NCBI GenBank assembly: GCA_029449245.1
Contig: JANATF010000001.1
Span: 1,364,001-1,428,000 of the forward strand
From: Mortierella alpina
Lineage: Eukaryota; Mortierellomycota; Mortierellomycetes; Mortierellales; Mortierellaceae
Reading direction: 5' to 3'
DNA length: 64,000 bases
The notes under the pieces are model-generated. The model had not been told where the DNA came from. It did not search any database and was given only the letters and a program-made list of their open reading frames with translations. Both the position numbers and the translations under genes were made by a program. Below are positions 10,813 to 24,959 of this stretch, in pieces; position 1 is the first letter of the stretch; every line of letters begins with the position of its first letter.

Positions 10813-12552
10813 ATGAGCAGCAACCAACTCGCCACGCATGGCAACGAGAGGACCATGAACCTCAACTCGATCATCTTTCAAAACATCCTCGAGTCGCCCT
10901 ACCTCAAGACTCTCATGTACGTCATGGGATCCCTTGTCCAACTTTCGACTAATATTAGAAATGTCATATTACTATGAACAAGACGCGGGCTACATTGTTA
11001 TTGTTGTATCTTGGTGGTGGAATCAAGGCGCTAGCTAATCAATAACCTGATCCTCCGTTCCCTGGTTTCATACTCATATAGTGACATGGTCACCTTCCAG
11101 GAGGTGGTCGTCGAGGCACAGAGAAACGGTAGGTTTGTGTCTGTCGACGCTGTAGTCATGTGGCTGTAACCAGAGCATGCGATGGTGTTGCTGCACCCAG
11201 CTGCCTGCACCACTGATTGGTTGTACTACTGGTTTGTATTTTAACTGTGTGAGCAACTGCAAGTTACTAACCACAAGCACCACCATCCGTATATTGTAGT
11301 GAAATCGATGGGTAAGTAAACCGACTTGATTATTCGAAGACATGAACCATTGGACCCGATGATCTAGGAGCGGCAGCGGTACTAAGGAGGATCCATGTCC
11401 GGAGAGAGGGACGCCGTAATGGATCCAGGCGTGCTCGACCTTAGCCGGACTCTTTGTGAAAAACTACGACGCACTCAGTAATGTTCATTGAGGCTCACGG
11501 CTTCCTTTGTCGCTTACTTGCTTGCTTGCTTGCGTGGATTTTGTACCCCTACCAGACTTCCTCCCATGCAACTAAGGCCCAATACCACCGACCACAGTCA
11601 TTTGCCTACTTTCATACTGTTGTTAACACGCGTCATGTATTGCATGTCTCCCTCCGTCATTCCAAACGATGCAATTAATTTGCATATTATAGAGCCGTAC
11701 TTGAAAGGTACCACGCCCTCGACTGCCTGGGTGATCATGTACAAGTTCTGGACCCTGCCTTTGACCGTGAGGCAGATTGAGAACCTGATTGAACATCCGC
11801 ACTCGGTGTATCTGAGAGGAATCGGATTCTTATACCTGCGTTACGTCTGCAAACCTGACCAGTTGTGGGATTGGCTCGGAGCATATCTCGATGACGACCA
11901 GGAGATTCAGCTGCAAGGAGGAGTAAAGCCTGTTCACTCGTAAGTGTGCCCAACGGTCATCGTGCATGAGGCAGTCTTTGCGAATCAGACATTAATGACA
12001 ATTTCATTCTCTTCTAATGACCGCCTGCCACTTTAGAACGATTGGAAAGATGTGTTATATGCTCTTGCACGACCAAAAGTTCTTGGGACAGATTCTGCCC
12101 CGAATCCCAGTCCTTGTCATGCGCGATTTGGAGCAAAAATTGGAGCCCTATGCTGACGCTGGGCGAGCCAAGATGGGCCAACGCGATCATTTCAGGTACG
12201 GGATCAATTGAAAGCGACCAGCTGATTTCAATACTATCTGAACGTTACACTCACAGTTCATACCATCCATTTTTATGTTGACAGGAAAGAAAGGTCGGAC
12301 AATAGAGACCGTGGCTCTGGCAGGGGGGGAGACCGTGATAGGAACGACTACAGGGGCTCGTCCTCCAGGAATGATCGCGGTCGATCGAGCTCAAAAGATC
12401 GCCGGGGTGGACGTCATGACGACGGTGATTATTATCGCTCTTCGCGCCGTCGCAGTTACAGTAGAAGTCGGAGCCGTAGTCGCGATCGTTACCGTGACCG
12501 CAGAGATGATTATCGCCGTCGCAGCCGTAGTCGAAGCCCTGGAAGAAGATAA
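10813..12552 (+). CDS. PRPF38B: Pre-mRNA-splicing factor 38B (PRP38 family) with C-terminal RS domain
   Basis: Six exons: 10813-10916, 11082-11128, 11300-11311, 11693-11939, 12037-12195, 12285-12552; 278 aa. PRP38 proteins join the U4/U6.U5 tri-snRNP or precatalytic spliceosome in the nucleus and are needed for its activation. The PRP38 domain covers about residues 10-180: TMNLNSIIFQNILESPYLKT, FQEVVVEAQRN, the 12-nt exon coding part of VKSM, EPYLKGTTPSTAWVIMYKFW, YLRGIGFLYLRYV, LWDWLGAYLDDDQEI and LPRIPVLVMRDLE. After it comes an Arg-rich tail with many RS and SR dipeptides ending RSRSRSPGRR. The ILESPY start and WDWLGAYLDD point to the 38B rather than the 38A branch. The third intron (11312-11692) is long for this window at 381 nt and holds no visible RNA gene. 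Confidence 0.93.
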
Positions 12553-12642
12553 GAAGATACAGGTGTATGTATATTTTTTTTTCGTCGCAAGCTCCTCGCT
12601 TAATACACTGGCATGCTCCGAGGTGAAACAAGAAGACTGTCT

Positions 12643-13634
12643 TTATGAAAGATTGTTGTGAATAGTATGGACTTTTGATGGTTCCAGAGGTAGCAAGGCG
12701 GCGGCAACCTCACGGCCTTCCTCTGCCAACATATTGTACGTCGCGGCAGCATTTGCCTATTCAAAAATGGGCATAAATGATGAATTAGTAAAGAGTGGTG
12801 AATCTGATCAGTTGTTCTGCTGTCGTTCTCAGGGCTTGCTCACGTACTGTGCTCATCATGTCAACTTGCAAGCCCAGTCCGCGGATCACGGATCGGACGG
12901 CGGGACTCAGCGGAGCAAATGACTTTCCTGTTCCGATAATCAGGATTTCTGAATTTTCAAAGATGCCACACGTTAGCAAGGGTCTTGAAGAAGGGCACTG
13001 AAAGTAAACGAGTTCTCTTTGATAGAGAAGGAAAGTCCAAATTACCTGGCCGAGGATTCATCAACTCAAAGACTTTGAAGATCTCCTTGGCAGTGTTCTC
13101 GTCCATGGACTCGAAAATAGGCCGAGCGGGTATTGATCCAGCATGGGTGGTACCATCCTTGGCGTCTTTGGCTCCTTTCAAGGCGAGATCGACAGCGCCC
13201 GATTCCTTGAAGATATTCCAGAGGAACACCTGTCCTCCGATGCAGAGGACGGGCCCCTGCAGTGTGATAGCCTCTGTGGTAACAAAGCCGTGTTTTGTGC
13301 AGGTGGTGATGGAAACGGTTTTCGATTCCTTGTCGTTGAACATGTTCATGAAGCCCGAAATGGCGCTGTCGGCGTCGTCATTGGCTCCAGGACTGGGGAC
13401 ATTCTTTTGCCGAAGGCCTTGCACAAACTGAAGCGGTTGTTGCTGTTGCTGTTGTTCTTGTGAGACTGTGGAGGAGTGGAATGGGTGCGAGCGGTGTGTT
13501 GACAGCAAGCCTGGCATACGTGAGAGTGTGATGGATCTTGGCAGTGTCCGTGCACTTGCAGCAGCAGTAGCCGCTGAAGAATAAGGCGCGGCAATGCGGG
13601 CGAGGACTGTCTGTCTGAGGGTTGATCTGATCAT
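12643..13634 (-). CDS. NDUFAF3: Mitochondrial complex I assembly factor NDUFAF3 homolog (DUF498 family)
   Basis: Three exons, 13634-13046, 12948-12848 and 12756-12643; 267 aa. NDUFAF3 helps assemble the Q module of NADH:ubiquinone oxidoreductase in mitochondria. The N-terminus is a typical presequence (MIRSTLRQTVLARIAAPYSS, with Arg, Ser and Ala and no acidic residue) followed by a poly-Gln run. The family domain starts near residue 105: GFVTTEAITLQGPVLCIGGQ, VFLWNIF, then PEILIIGTGKSFAPLSPAVR, GLGLQVDMMST and NAAATYNMLAEEGREVAAAL. The invariant GTG core and the Asn-Ala-...-Tyr-Asn segment are both present. The three parts join only with the two introns removed (12949-13045 and 12757-12847). 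Its presence implies a respiratory complex I, which Saccharomyces lacks. Convergent with PRPF38B, 90 bp between stops. Confidence 0.92.
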
Positions 13635-14064
13635 TGCTGGCCGTGGTGTCGTGCAAGCGTGTGGTGTGGTGATCAGGTCAAAGTGCAACCACGCTACTCG
13701 TCGCTACTCCACGCTATTGCACGGGACCCTTATGCAGCCCCGAAGATGTCCCTCCGGATGAGACCACGTGCTGCTGGCTTGAGCTGTCATCTTTTTTCAC
13801 CAACTCTCTTCACACCATTCGCCCAATCGCACACTCCTCTCGTCGCTCGTCCACACCAGCACACCGACAGGGACACTCGTTACTCCCATCGCGCACCTTC
13901 CTACTTTGCATCGCTGTGCCGCATCTCCTCCTCCTTGCCCAAGATCCCCACCACATCAAGCTGTTTTTATACAACATCGTATATCTCTGCAGGCAGGGTT
14001 CAGCCCACTCTCACTCTCTCGACTGTGTTCCCTCTACCCTGTTCTTCCGCCCCTTCTTCATATC
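13635..14064. promoter_or_regulatory. Divergent promoter region NDUFAF3 / HERPUD-like
   Basis: 430 bp between start codons, C/T-rich on the + strand in its right half (initiator-like sequence before the HERPUD-like start). No TATA box or gene seen. Confidence 0.55.
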
Positions 14065-15935
14065 ATGGACACCCTGACTGTTGTCATCAGCTCCCCGACC
14101 CACAGTCCAAACAAGTTCACGCTCTCTGTCAGCCGGCAGTGTTCGATACTCGAGCTGAAGGAAATCATCGTCACTCGCCTGGACACTAAACCTTCGATCG
14201 CTGACTTGCGGCTAATCTATGGTGGCCGCATCCCCCAGGACAAGGATACGCTGGAGCGTGTGTTTGAGAAGGTAAAACAGGAAGGCTGTAGTCCTCTGAA
14301 TGCAACCAAGCTCCCCTTAGAAGACAAAGACAATGCACACTAACAATAGTTGCATGTGCATGGTAATTTATAGATGGAATGCTTCGACAATTCTCCTACC
14401 ATTCACCTGGTAGTGTCACAACGAAACGGTCCAATGCAGCAGCAGCCCAGAAGCGCACCGGCTTCTCCTGCACCCCTCAGATTCCGCACCAACACAACAT
14501 CAGCGACGGCGCTCGACGGAAGTTCTTCAGGTCAAGACAATACCCGGACAACGCCGGCTGAGACGCAGCAGGCTGTCTTTAGCACATCCAACCTATTTAC
14601 GGCAGCTGTGCCCTCGATGGAGACCCGACCCGAGAGCCTTGGCAGCATAGGCGGCGTGCCGTTGACAGGTGGCTACGCCCCGCCTGCGTTCGCACAGGCC
14701 CCATGGCAGACCCCGATGCAGTATGCGATCGTGAAGTAAGTCGGTTGTCATCCGAATTGAAAGGGGCACCAGATAACAAATAGAATTTGAGCACGTATCA
14801 CACCACCCGGCTGTTGGCTGTTGGTGTGTCAAAATGGGTCGTTCGAGACGAATGTGTGCCATTCTGGCCAGCTTCAGAGACAAGCAAGACTAACCACTTG
14901 GGGGTCTCATTCGTTCTTTCTTGTGTCTCTATTAGCGGGATGCCTTACTTGATACCAGCAGCATACCTGCCGATGCTGCACTTCCAGCAGCAGATGCAGC
15001 ACATGCAATACGCGCCGATGCCTGTCTTTGGCGCCGTGTTGATGAACGCCGATGGCACACCCTCCCTTCAGCCTATACCAACCATCTTCACACCACAGCA
15101 GATCCGCATGGCCGCAGCAGGAACAGGAACAGGACAGGCAGCGGCAGCCGGCGTAGCAGGAGCACCCAATGCCCAGGAAATCGCTGCACGGGATCAGAGG
15201 CGGGCGGCTTCCTTGTGGTTGCTGATGAAGCTGGCCTTTGGTGTGTACCTCTTCAGCCAAAATGGGAGCATCGAGCGCATTGTCCTACTTCATATTGCAG
15301 CACTCGTCATCTTCTTGTAAGTATCGGCTCATTACTGGCAAGCAATTTCCGTGTAGCCGAAGGGGGCTATGCTATTGAATTTATAATCTCGCTGACGAAA
15401 TCACCATATGTATATATATATTTCTTTTCGATAACATAGGCATCAAACCGGCCGACTTCGGATTGTTCGGAGGATAGTTCAACCACCAGCAGACGCTCCG
15501 CCTGGAATTGTCAACCCTCCACCAGCAAACCAAGCGCAGGGACCGACCTTTGCACAGCAGCAGCAGCAGCAACAACAACATGCATCCCAACCTACCACCA
15601 CGATGGCTTCAGAAGGTCGTGGAGGCTCAGCAAGCGATTCATCGGCGTCGGCCATGACAGATAGCAGTGCTGGTAACCAAGCGTCGACTTCGGAAGCGGG
15701 TTCCTCAGCATCGACAGTGGCAGATGGCACTCAAGAGTTGCCGCAGCAGGGTGGCTCATCAACATCACAACAGCAGCAACAACAACAGCAGCAGGAACAG
15801 CAGCCGAGAGTCTCGGCATGGCGTAGCATTGAGCATGCCCTGTTGACGTTTGTGACGTCGCTCGTCCCCGCCCCTCCTCCCGAGATCGATCCTGCAGTCG
15901 CGAATGCGGCTGCTGCAGGAGAGCGAGGCATGTAA
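14065..15935 (+). CDS. HERPUD-like ER membrane ubiquitin-domain protein
   Basis: Four exons: 14065-14271, 14374-14735, 14936-15316, 15440-15935; 481 aa. Animal HERPUD1/Herp sits in the ER membrane and recruits factors to the HRD1 ubiquitin-ligase complex in ER-associated degradation. Here residues 1-85 form a ubiquitin-like domain (LTVVISSPTHSPNKFTLSVS, DLRLIYGGRIPQDKDTLERV, IHLVVSQ). A Pro/Thr/Ala-rich linker follows, then a hydrophobic hairpin at about 282-318 (LWLLMKLAFGVYLFSQNGS, IVLLHIAALVIFLH). The cytosolic tail is Gln-rich and ends AWRSIEHALLTFVTSLVPA, PPPEIDPAVAN. That ending closely parallels the C-terminus of Herp, which is what separates it from other ubiquitin-like proteins. Two poly-Gln runs are in the last exon. 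Usa1 of yeast is a functional counterpart. Confidence 0.85.
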
Positions 15936-15960
15936 TTTATCAATCAATGCGGAGCAAATA

Positions 15961-16008
15961 GCAGCAACAACAGCAACAACAGCAACAACAACAGCAACAA
16001 CAAACAGG
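15961..16008. repeat. CAG/CAA trinucleotide tract just after the HERPUD-like stop codon
   Basis: About 16 units of CAG or CAA, starting 26 bp after the TAA. The same composition codes poly-Gln inside the preceding exon, but here the reading frame of the gene would give Ser/Asn, and the stop intervenes. Confidence 0.88.
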
Positions 16009-16228
16009 CAATATCAACAACAACGACATATTTTTGAAGCATCTGGAACAACGTGGAGGAATATCACACACACATAAGCAAGGCACGAAGTTCAGCAAGC
16101 TCATCGATGCTTTCCAAGAGTTGGGCGGTGATCGCCGACCACAGGAGTCAAGCACATTATTTTTTATATATCCCCTCCAACACGATGCTCTTGCTATTGA
16201 CATGAAATGAAACGAAAGTGAAATCTAT

Positions 16229-16310
16229 GGTGTGTGCGTGCGTGTGTGGGTCTGATTGTGTGTGTGAGTGTGTATGAGTGCGAGTGCTTGTATGTATGTG
16301 CATGTTTGTA
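16229..16310. repeat. Imperfect GT microsatellite
   Basis: Runs of GT with scattered C and A interruptions, lying 3' of the FAM72 gene. Confidence 0.85.
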
Positions 16311-16390
16311 TGCAGTAGAGGGTGTGAACTGATGTCCACTCTATTGCGTTTGCCTTATGTAACAAAACTGAGGGTGTATGTAGGCACCAC

Positions 16391-18491
<2,101 letters not shown>

Positions 18492-21400
18492 TGCTTTCCC
18501 TAGGATGACGGTCGTGTGTCTGCTACGGAGATTGAGTGAGTCGAGAGACCTAAGGAAAGGCAAGGTAAAGATATAAGTATGTGGAGGGAGAGACGAAATA
18601 ACCGATGGTAATATGTGAGCCAAAGCGATTGAGGAACGAACTGCCTACTGCGAACTGCATGCGACCAGAAAACGACTATCACAAATGCCGCAGAAAAACG
18701 ACTGCTCGGTAACGCTATTGTTGCAGTCGAAGCCAGAACAAGGTTGGAGAGTGGCAGATGCCTGCTTTTTTTCGCGTATTATTATATCAGCTGCAGATCG
18801 GTCTCGCGCGGTCATCCTTCCAGGTGCATCTCATATTTTATGGATATCAAGACTTGTTTTTGCAACTACGGGTATGGTCATATAGTCTTCAATTCCCAAT
18901 TGATCGCCTGGTCTGCACAAGAGCAGTTTGCCCGATTTCATCGTTCAGCTCACCGGCAAACGACCGTTGCATATTATTTCACCAAAGAACAGAATATGGA
19001 ATTTCAACAAATCAATGCATATCAAAGTGGCCTATTGTCCATAGATGCCGCTCAAGAGGCTCAAGCGACGCGCGTCCACCCCTAGGTGGCCTCGATGCCG
19101 AACAGTCCTCCATCGCCTGACGCATGCTGTATCCCATAGACTAATCGCTGCTCGTCTTGCTCTCGGCATACTAGCCGAATGTATCAAGCTGCACATGTGT
19201 CTGCATGGGAAGGAAGAACCTTACAAGTCAGATGTCTATTAGTGTTAAACTCTCTTTCCGAAAGGGAGTGGATGCCATTCCGATTGGACAGAGCCTCGTG
19301 CTACGTTAGCTGTGTCGAAATAGGCGTTTGAAATGAGTAATACAGCAGCTGTCTAGATGCCTGCAACGACTCCTGCACAGAGAGTGCACTTTGAAGAGGA
19401 TGCCACGCTTCGTAGCCCTTTATAAGTCCCATCACCCTTGGCTGTACAGGAGGGATAAATTCAGCACTCATATCTTGGTTGATACTTTTAAACGAAACTC
19501 GCCCGGGTGTAGCACATACTGTAAACGCATCACATCAGCTTCGTCCCTGGCGCCGTCGCTGGAGAGGAGCAAGACCTCGTAAGGCGCAGGGTCAGATGGT
19601 TGATGTCGTACGGTGTTGTCAAGAAAGCCATGCTTGCCCAATCGGATTCATTCAATATTTTTTTGGTTCCCATCATCGCCTTACCATTGAGGGCCATGTC
19701 TAGATATTCGTTCTTCTCACCCCAAAAATGATGTTGGTGGTGGGCATTCAGGCCAAGTGGATCATGCACTTCAGTAGAGGTTTTCCCACCTCACCTTTTC
19801 GGAAGAGTAGATCTGCGCGTCGCTGTTTCAGAGACCCGACTGCCACAGTTTCCTGGGAACGGCGCCCATTGGCTAAAGAGGTGTGAGGGCACCTCAGCAC
19901 GTCTGGGTATCAATTCTTGCATACACAACGCCATCTTACCGGGCGTCTGTCTGAACGGAGTCATGGTCGTGGCTCAACGTAAACGCTACTACCTATAAGG
20001 TGCGTACTGCACTGAAATGTGCATCGCTCGCACTCGTTTTTCTCTGTGGGTGTGCATGTGAAGCATTCGGGTTAGATAAACTGAACAACACAAGGCTCCT
20101 CAGAATGGATAAATTCGTGTACGGTTGGACCTTTGTTGATGTTGCTTTGTTTGTGTCTATTGAAGCAAATCTTCGCCTCGAAGTATGAGCAAGGACGGTT
20201 GAGGTGGATTCTAGGATGGGACCAATTCCTGTCCCAAATATGGCTGTTGTGGTCTTCATGTAGTTGTTTGTTTGTGCGCTTTTTCGCAACCTCCGATGAC
20301 TCTTACATTGTGTACTCCAATGGAAGAATTCCCATCCTTCTCAACATTTTTACCCTCCCATTGAATCTGCTCAAACCTTCTGTCAGGTGCCACTGAAGCC
20401 TTGAACACAACGAGCCGTTCCCAGGAAGGACACCAATAGTGACCAGCTTTGAATGTTGCTGATGTGGTCCGCCAACTTTGAGCACCGCCTGCTATCGCGA
20501 TTTTGTGCTCTGCATGAAGGCTCAGAGCACCATAGACCAGTCGGCATGTCCATGTAACCACAAAAATGCTGTAGTCCGGGCGTTGGTCATTTGGTCAACC
20601 TTAGACTATGCTCTTGCGATTCGTAGACTGTTGTACCGTGTGAATAAGCACAGTGCATGTTACAAGAGTACAATAGGGTGGAGGCAGAATAGACCTTGCT
20701 GGTGGCAGGCGAGAGTGTTCTTTTGGATTGGGCTCTGAAGAGTTCATCATTTGTGGTGTGACAGCGAGGACCATGCATGAACTAGATTCATCCATTGCAG
20801 ATTTGCAAAAGGCGGAGAATATTAAGGACATCTTAGAGTCGCATAGACCTCTGCTCACATTTCCTGTTTACCGAGGGGAGAGATGTAAATTACTTGCGGT
20901 TGATTTTTGATCGCAGGTTGCAGCACATATACGCCCATTCATGTAATCCTCTAGTCTAACGCATAGGCATCTGTATCCATGTACTGTACACACGAGTCCC
21001 GCGGCGTGGCTATCAACGATACCAAACAATACATCAACGCCTGGTTGCGAGAGAGACCACTTCACCCAATCGCCTTCAATTCCTTACATTGTGATTTTCG
21101 CTTCACTTTTTTTTCCATTTGTTTTTATTCTCACCAGGCTCCCTGATTTGCTTAGCAAGCTGTTCTCATAAAGGAGGGACGCCTACAGAAGGCACGCCGG
21201 AAATCCTTAGCCAGGTATGCGCACCTAGGGCCGGAAAAACAGTTGCATCATTTCTCGGCTGTACAGGACCGCATGACTCGCGAACCCAAACGCAGTCAGA
21301 GCTAACATGTACTGGTGGGATCTTGCTCTTGTCTTATTTTTCAGGATGTGCTTATGCACCCTCAAAGAAGAACCAAGAATGCCCACTGTTTAGCTGGAGT

Positions 21401-22480
21401 GATACAGACACTTTTGATGAGGTGCAAAGGCTGTTGGTATCTTTTATGATATTGGATTTCGAAAGAGTCTGCCGCCATGGACGAATGTTCAGACGGGTAC
21501 AGCTCACCTCTGAGTTGAATTCTCTTTCATCGCACAAGTCTTGATTGGGCGAGTCTGGTAAAGACATCGCAATGCAATGCAAGGAGACGCTAGTCCGAGC
21601 TGTGGGTGAAAGAGAGCGGGGAGGGAGGGACCCAGGAAGCACTATGACTGTTTTTGCCTTGCACGCTATAGAGAATTTTCCATTGTCGTGTTGAGAGGCG
21701 AGAAAAGGGAAGGCGCTGTTTTTGGAAGAGGCAGTTGTAAATTCTTGTACCCAGTCCGGCTGTCTTAGTCAATCATCTTCGTAGGTGCGCGCGCACGCAA
21801 AAAGAAGATTCAGTGGGCGTATTTAGACCGTTACCGAGGATCGCAGCGTGCAATTTATTGCCGCCCAAGAGTTTTTCTATTCTGTGCAGGCAGTAACGGT
21901 GCGCAATGCCAAAGAAGTCGGACACTTTGAGCAAAGAGAGAGAGAGACAAAGGAAGCGCGGGCGAGAGACAGAGCATGGCCGTGGATGAACTATTGCTCA
22001 CTCAAGCATGGATATTCATCCCAAAGCACCTCCAACTTGGATGGCAGCCAACCGCACGAGGCGCCTATTCATTCGGTATTCTAAGACAAAGTACCCAGGC
22101 ACGAGTAGATTCATCGGGCTGGCTCATTGTTTGTGTGTACGTACTATGTGTGCTCATTACCTCCATCAACTAGCCCTGTCTTGTCTTGTCCTGCCCTGAA
22201 GGGTCACTACAACTCATTCTTCACTCTGCATGATAAACAAACACTCATAAAAAATTATGGTTGGCCGAGCTCATCTCATTCGTTCACCCGAACTGAGCAG
22301 CGGTCGTTGTGGTGAACCGTATATGTTTTTTCCATCCGTGGATGGGCCTGGCCATTATCGTATAAAGAGGATACCTTCACCCGCACTCTGTGCTGTTTTT
22401 TTCTCGTTGTGAAAGTCCACTTTAACCACTCCCCCCCCTCCTTCCCATTCCCTCCTCCCTAACGTCCTTCTTCATCCATC
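18492..22480. other. Long intergenic region before the OPT array; no gene recognised
   Basis: About 4 kb between the divergent FAM72 and first OPT genes. Open frames are all short (the longest is 141 codons at 21119-21544) and none carries a known motif, a convincing splice pattern or long low-complexity runs. A perfect 12-bp alternating purine/pyrimidine palindrome lies at 21785-21796. The last 120 bp hold a TATA box and a C/T-rich initiator region for the OPT gene. I could not recognise a transposon, its terminal repeats, or any RNA gene. Confidence 0.5.
22361..22366 (+). promoter_or_regulatory. TATA box of OPT copy 1
   Basis: TATAAAGAGG 120 bp before the start codon, followed by a long C/T-rich stretch up to the ATG. 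Confidence 0.6.
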
Positions 22481-24897
22481 ATGGACAAGGAAGAGGTTCT
22501 CAACGAGAAGTACGATGAAAAACTCGAGCGCCACGACGTCGAAGGCCAGCTCGAACTCAACGAGGAGGATGACTCCCCTATTGAGGAAGTTCGAGTTACC
22601 GTCCCCAGTAAGTACATGTACCTTCTCCCATCTTCATAAACCACTATCTCACCAGCACTCCTTATCAGTCCCCTTTCACCTCATTCATCCACTCGTGCAT
22701 CTACCTGCCGAAACAATACACTCCACATCGATCCTCAAGCACACCTCCTGTGCAATGACAACCTCAGTAGTCTCTAACAATCCAACCGCCTCCGCCATGC
22801 ATAATACGCCTCGTAGACACTGATGACCCTTTGATGCCATGCAACACCTTCCGCATGTGGTTCTTGGGTCTTATCTTCACCGGTATCATCTCGTTCGTCA
22901 ACCAGTTCTTCTACCTCCGTCAAACCCAGATTTCCATCGGATACTCGGTTGTTGCCCTGATTTCCCTTCCCCTTGGTCACTTGATGGCCAGGGTTCTCCC
23001 TACCCGTCAGTTCAGCCTCTTTGGCACCAGCTTTTCTCTGAACCCCGGTCCCTTCTCGATCAAAGAGCACGTCTTGATCGGAACCATGACGGCCTGCAAC
23101 ACCGGTACCGCCTATGCAGTCGATATCGTCATCCTCCAGAAGGTGTTTTACGCCGATGAGAAGCCCTTCATTGCCGGCCTTCTTTTGGTCTTGACTACCC
23201 AGATCACCGGTTTCGCCTTGGCTGGTGCCCTTCGCAAGTTCTTGATCCGCCCCGCCCACATGATCTGGCCCTCCACCCTGGTCACTGCCTCGCTCTTCCG
23301 CTCTCTTCATCACACTGTTGAACGCGAGGAGGACGTTGGCCGTATGACAAGAATGAAGTACTTCTTGATCGTCACTTTCGGCTCGTTCATCTGGTACTGG
23401 TTCCCTGGCTTCATGTTCCCTACTGTCGGTATGATCGCCTGGATCTGCTGGATCAACCCCGACAACCTCATCCTTGCCCAGTTGACCGGAACCAATGGCC
23501 TCGGAATTGGAGCCATTGCCCTGGACTGGTCTGCTGCGTCGTACTATGTCTCGCCTCTAGTTACTCCCTGGTTCGCGCAGGTCAACATCTTGATTGGTTT
23601 CATCCTTGTGACCTACATCATGGTTCCTTGGGCCTACTACACCGACCTGTGGGGCTCAAAGAAGTATCCTATTCTGTCTGCCGGTCTTTACAAGGACGAT
23701 GGTACCGCTTACAACAAGTCAGAGATCTTGACCGATGGTATCATGGATCCCCAGAAGTACATCGAGTACGGTCCCATGCGCATGGATTCTTTCTTCGCCT
23801 TGACCTATGGAGTTGGCTTTGCCGGTTTGACTGCCACTGTTGTCCACGTCATCCTTTACAATGGACGTGAGATGCTTGACCGCTGGAAGTCTGCTCGCCA
23901 GCAGAACGAGGATATCCACTCTCGCCTGATGCGCGTCTACCCCGAGGTTCCCAACTGGTGGTACCTCTCCCTCTTCCTCCTTTCTCTGGGTCTCAGTTTC
24001 GTCACCTGTGTTGTCTGGGGCTACATGCCTTGGTGGGCTGTCCTTTTGGCCATGGGTATTGCCATCTTCTTCGTCCTTCCTGTCGGAATCGTTCAGGCTG
24101 TGACCAACCAGCAACCTGGTCTTAACATTGTCACCGAGTACGTTATCGGTTACATGCTCCCTGGACACGCCATCACCAACGTCACCTTCAAGACCTACGG
24201 TTACATCGTCAACGTCCAGGCATTGACCTTCACTGCTGATTTGAAGTTGGGTCATTACATGAAGATTCCTCCAAGAATTATGTTCATGGCTCAGGTTGTC
24301 TCCACCTTTATTGCTGGCATCATTAACCTGTCGACTGCGACCTGGTTGATCAACACCCGCCCTGGCATCTGCACACCTGCAGGATACCCCTTCACCTGCC
24401 GTTCCACCAAGACCTTTTACTCGGCCTCGATCATTTGGGGTGCCGTTGCTCCTGACCGTGTCTTTGGTAGCAAGGACGGTGCCCTGTACTCACCCGTCCA
24501 GTGGGGTTTCCTCGTTGGAGCGTTGTTGCCCATTCCCTTCTGGATCGCTTCCAAGAAGTTCCCTCAGGTCACCTGGCTCAAGTACGTTCACTGGCCCGTG
24601 CTCTTGGCTGCCACCTCCAACATGCCTCCAGCTCTTCCCTATTTCTATACCAATGGTCTCTTCTTGGGCTTCGTTTTCATGTTCTTGCTGAGACGTTACC
24701 GTTACAACTGGTGGTCGCGTTACAACTACTTGACTTCAGCTGCTTTGGACTCGGGTGTCGCCATCTGTGGTCTGGTCATCTTCTTTGCAATCCAATCCTG
24801 GGAGGGCGAGTTCCCATACTGGTGGGGTAACCCAGAGAATCAAGACTATGATCACTGCAACCTGGCCAACGCCAACTACTATGGAGAGATCCATTAA
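22481..24897 (+). CDS. Oligopeptide transporter, OPT family (array copy 1)
   Basis: Two exons, 22481-22607 and 22817-24897; 735 aa. OPT proteins (TC 2.A.67) carry tetra/pentapeptides or glutathione-like peptides into the cell with protons across the plasma membrane. The acidic cytosolic N-terminus leads into the family's opening motif, here SPIEEVRVTV then NTDDP and CNTFRMWFLGL; the intron cuts between them. The NPG motif is at residues 118-120 (FSLNPGPFSIKEHVLIGTM) and the KIPPR motif at about 525-529 (LGHYMKIPPRIMF). Some 14-16 hydrophobic segments are spread over residues 55-720. A typical small cytosolic loop (EREEDVGRMTRMKY) follows the first bundle. It is the only copy keeping the exact KIPPR; the others read KIPPQ. 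Length is normal for fungal OPTs. Substrate cannot be read from sequence. Confidence 0.96.
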
Positions 24898-24953
24898 AGA
24901 CTTCTGGTAGCCTTGTATATCCTGCAGCATACCATTTCTTAATATACTAGTAT

Positions 24954-24959
24954 AATAAA
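24954..24959 (+). terminator. Poly(A) signal of OPT copy 1
   Basis: AATAAA 57 bp after the stop codon in an A/T-rich stretch. Confidence 0.5.

Larger units (their letters stand above)
15936..16390. other. 3' intergenic region between convergent HERPUD-like and FAM72 genes
   Basis: 455 bp, mostly two microsatellites (CAG/CAA at 15961-16008 and GT at 16229-16310). The open frames here are artefacts of those repeats. No terminator or RNA gene is clear. Confidence 0.7.

Noticed and set aside
15940-16203. Cys-rich minus-strand frame with a run of Cys
   Set aside because: It is the reverse reading of the CAG/CAA microsatellite.
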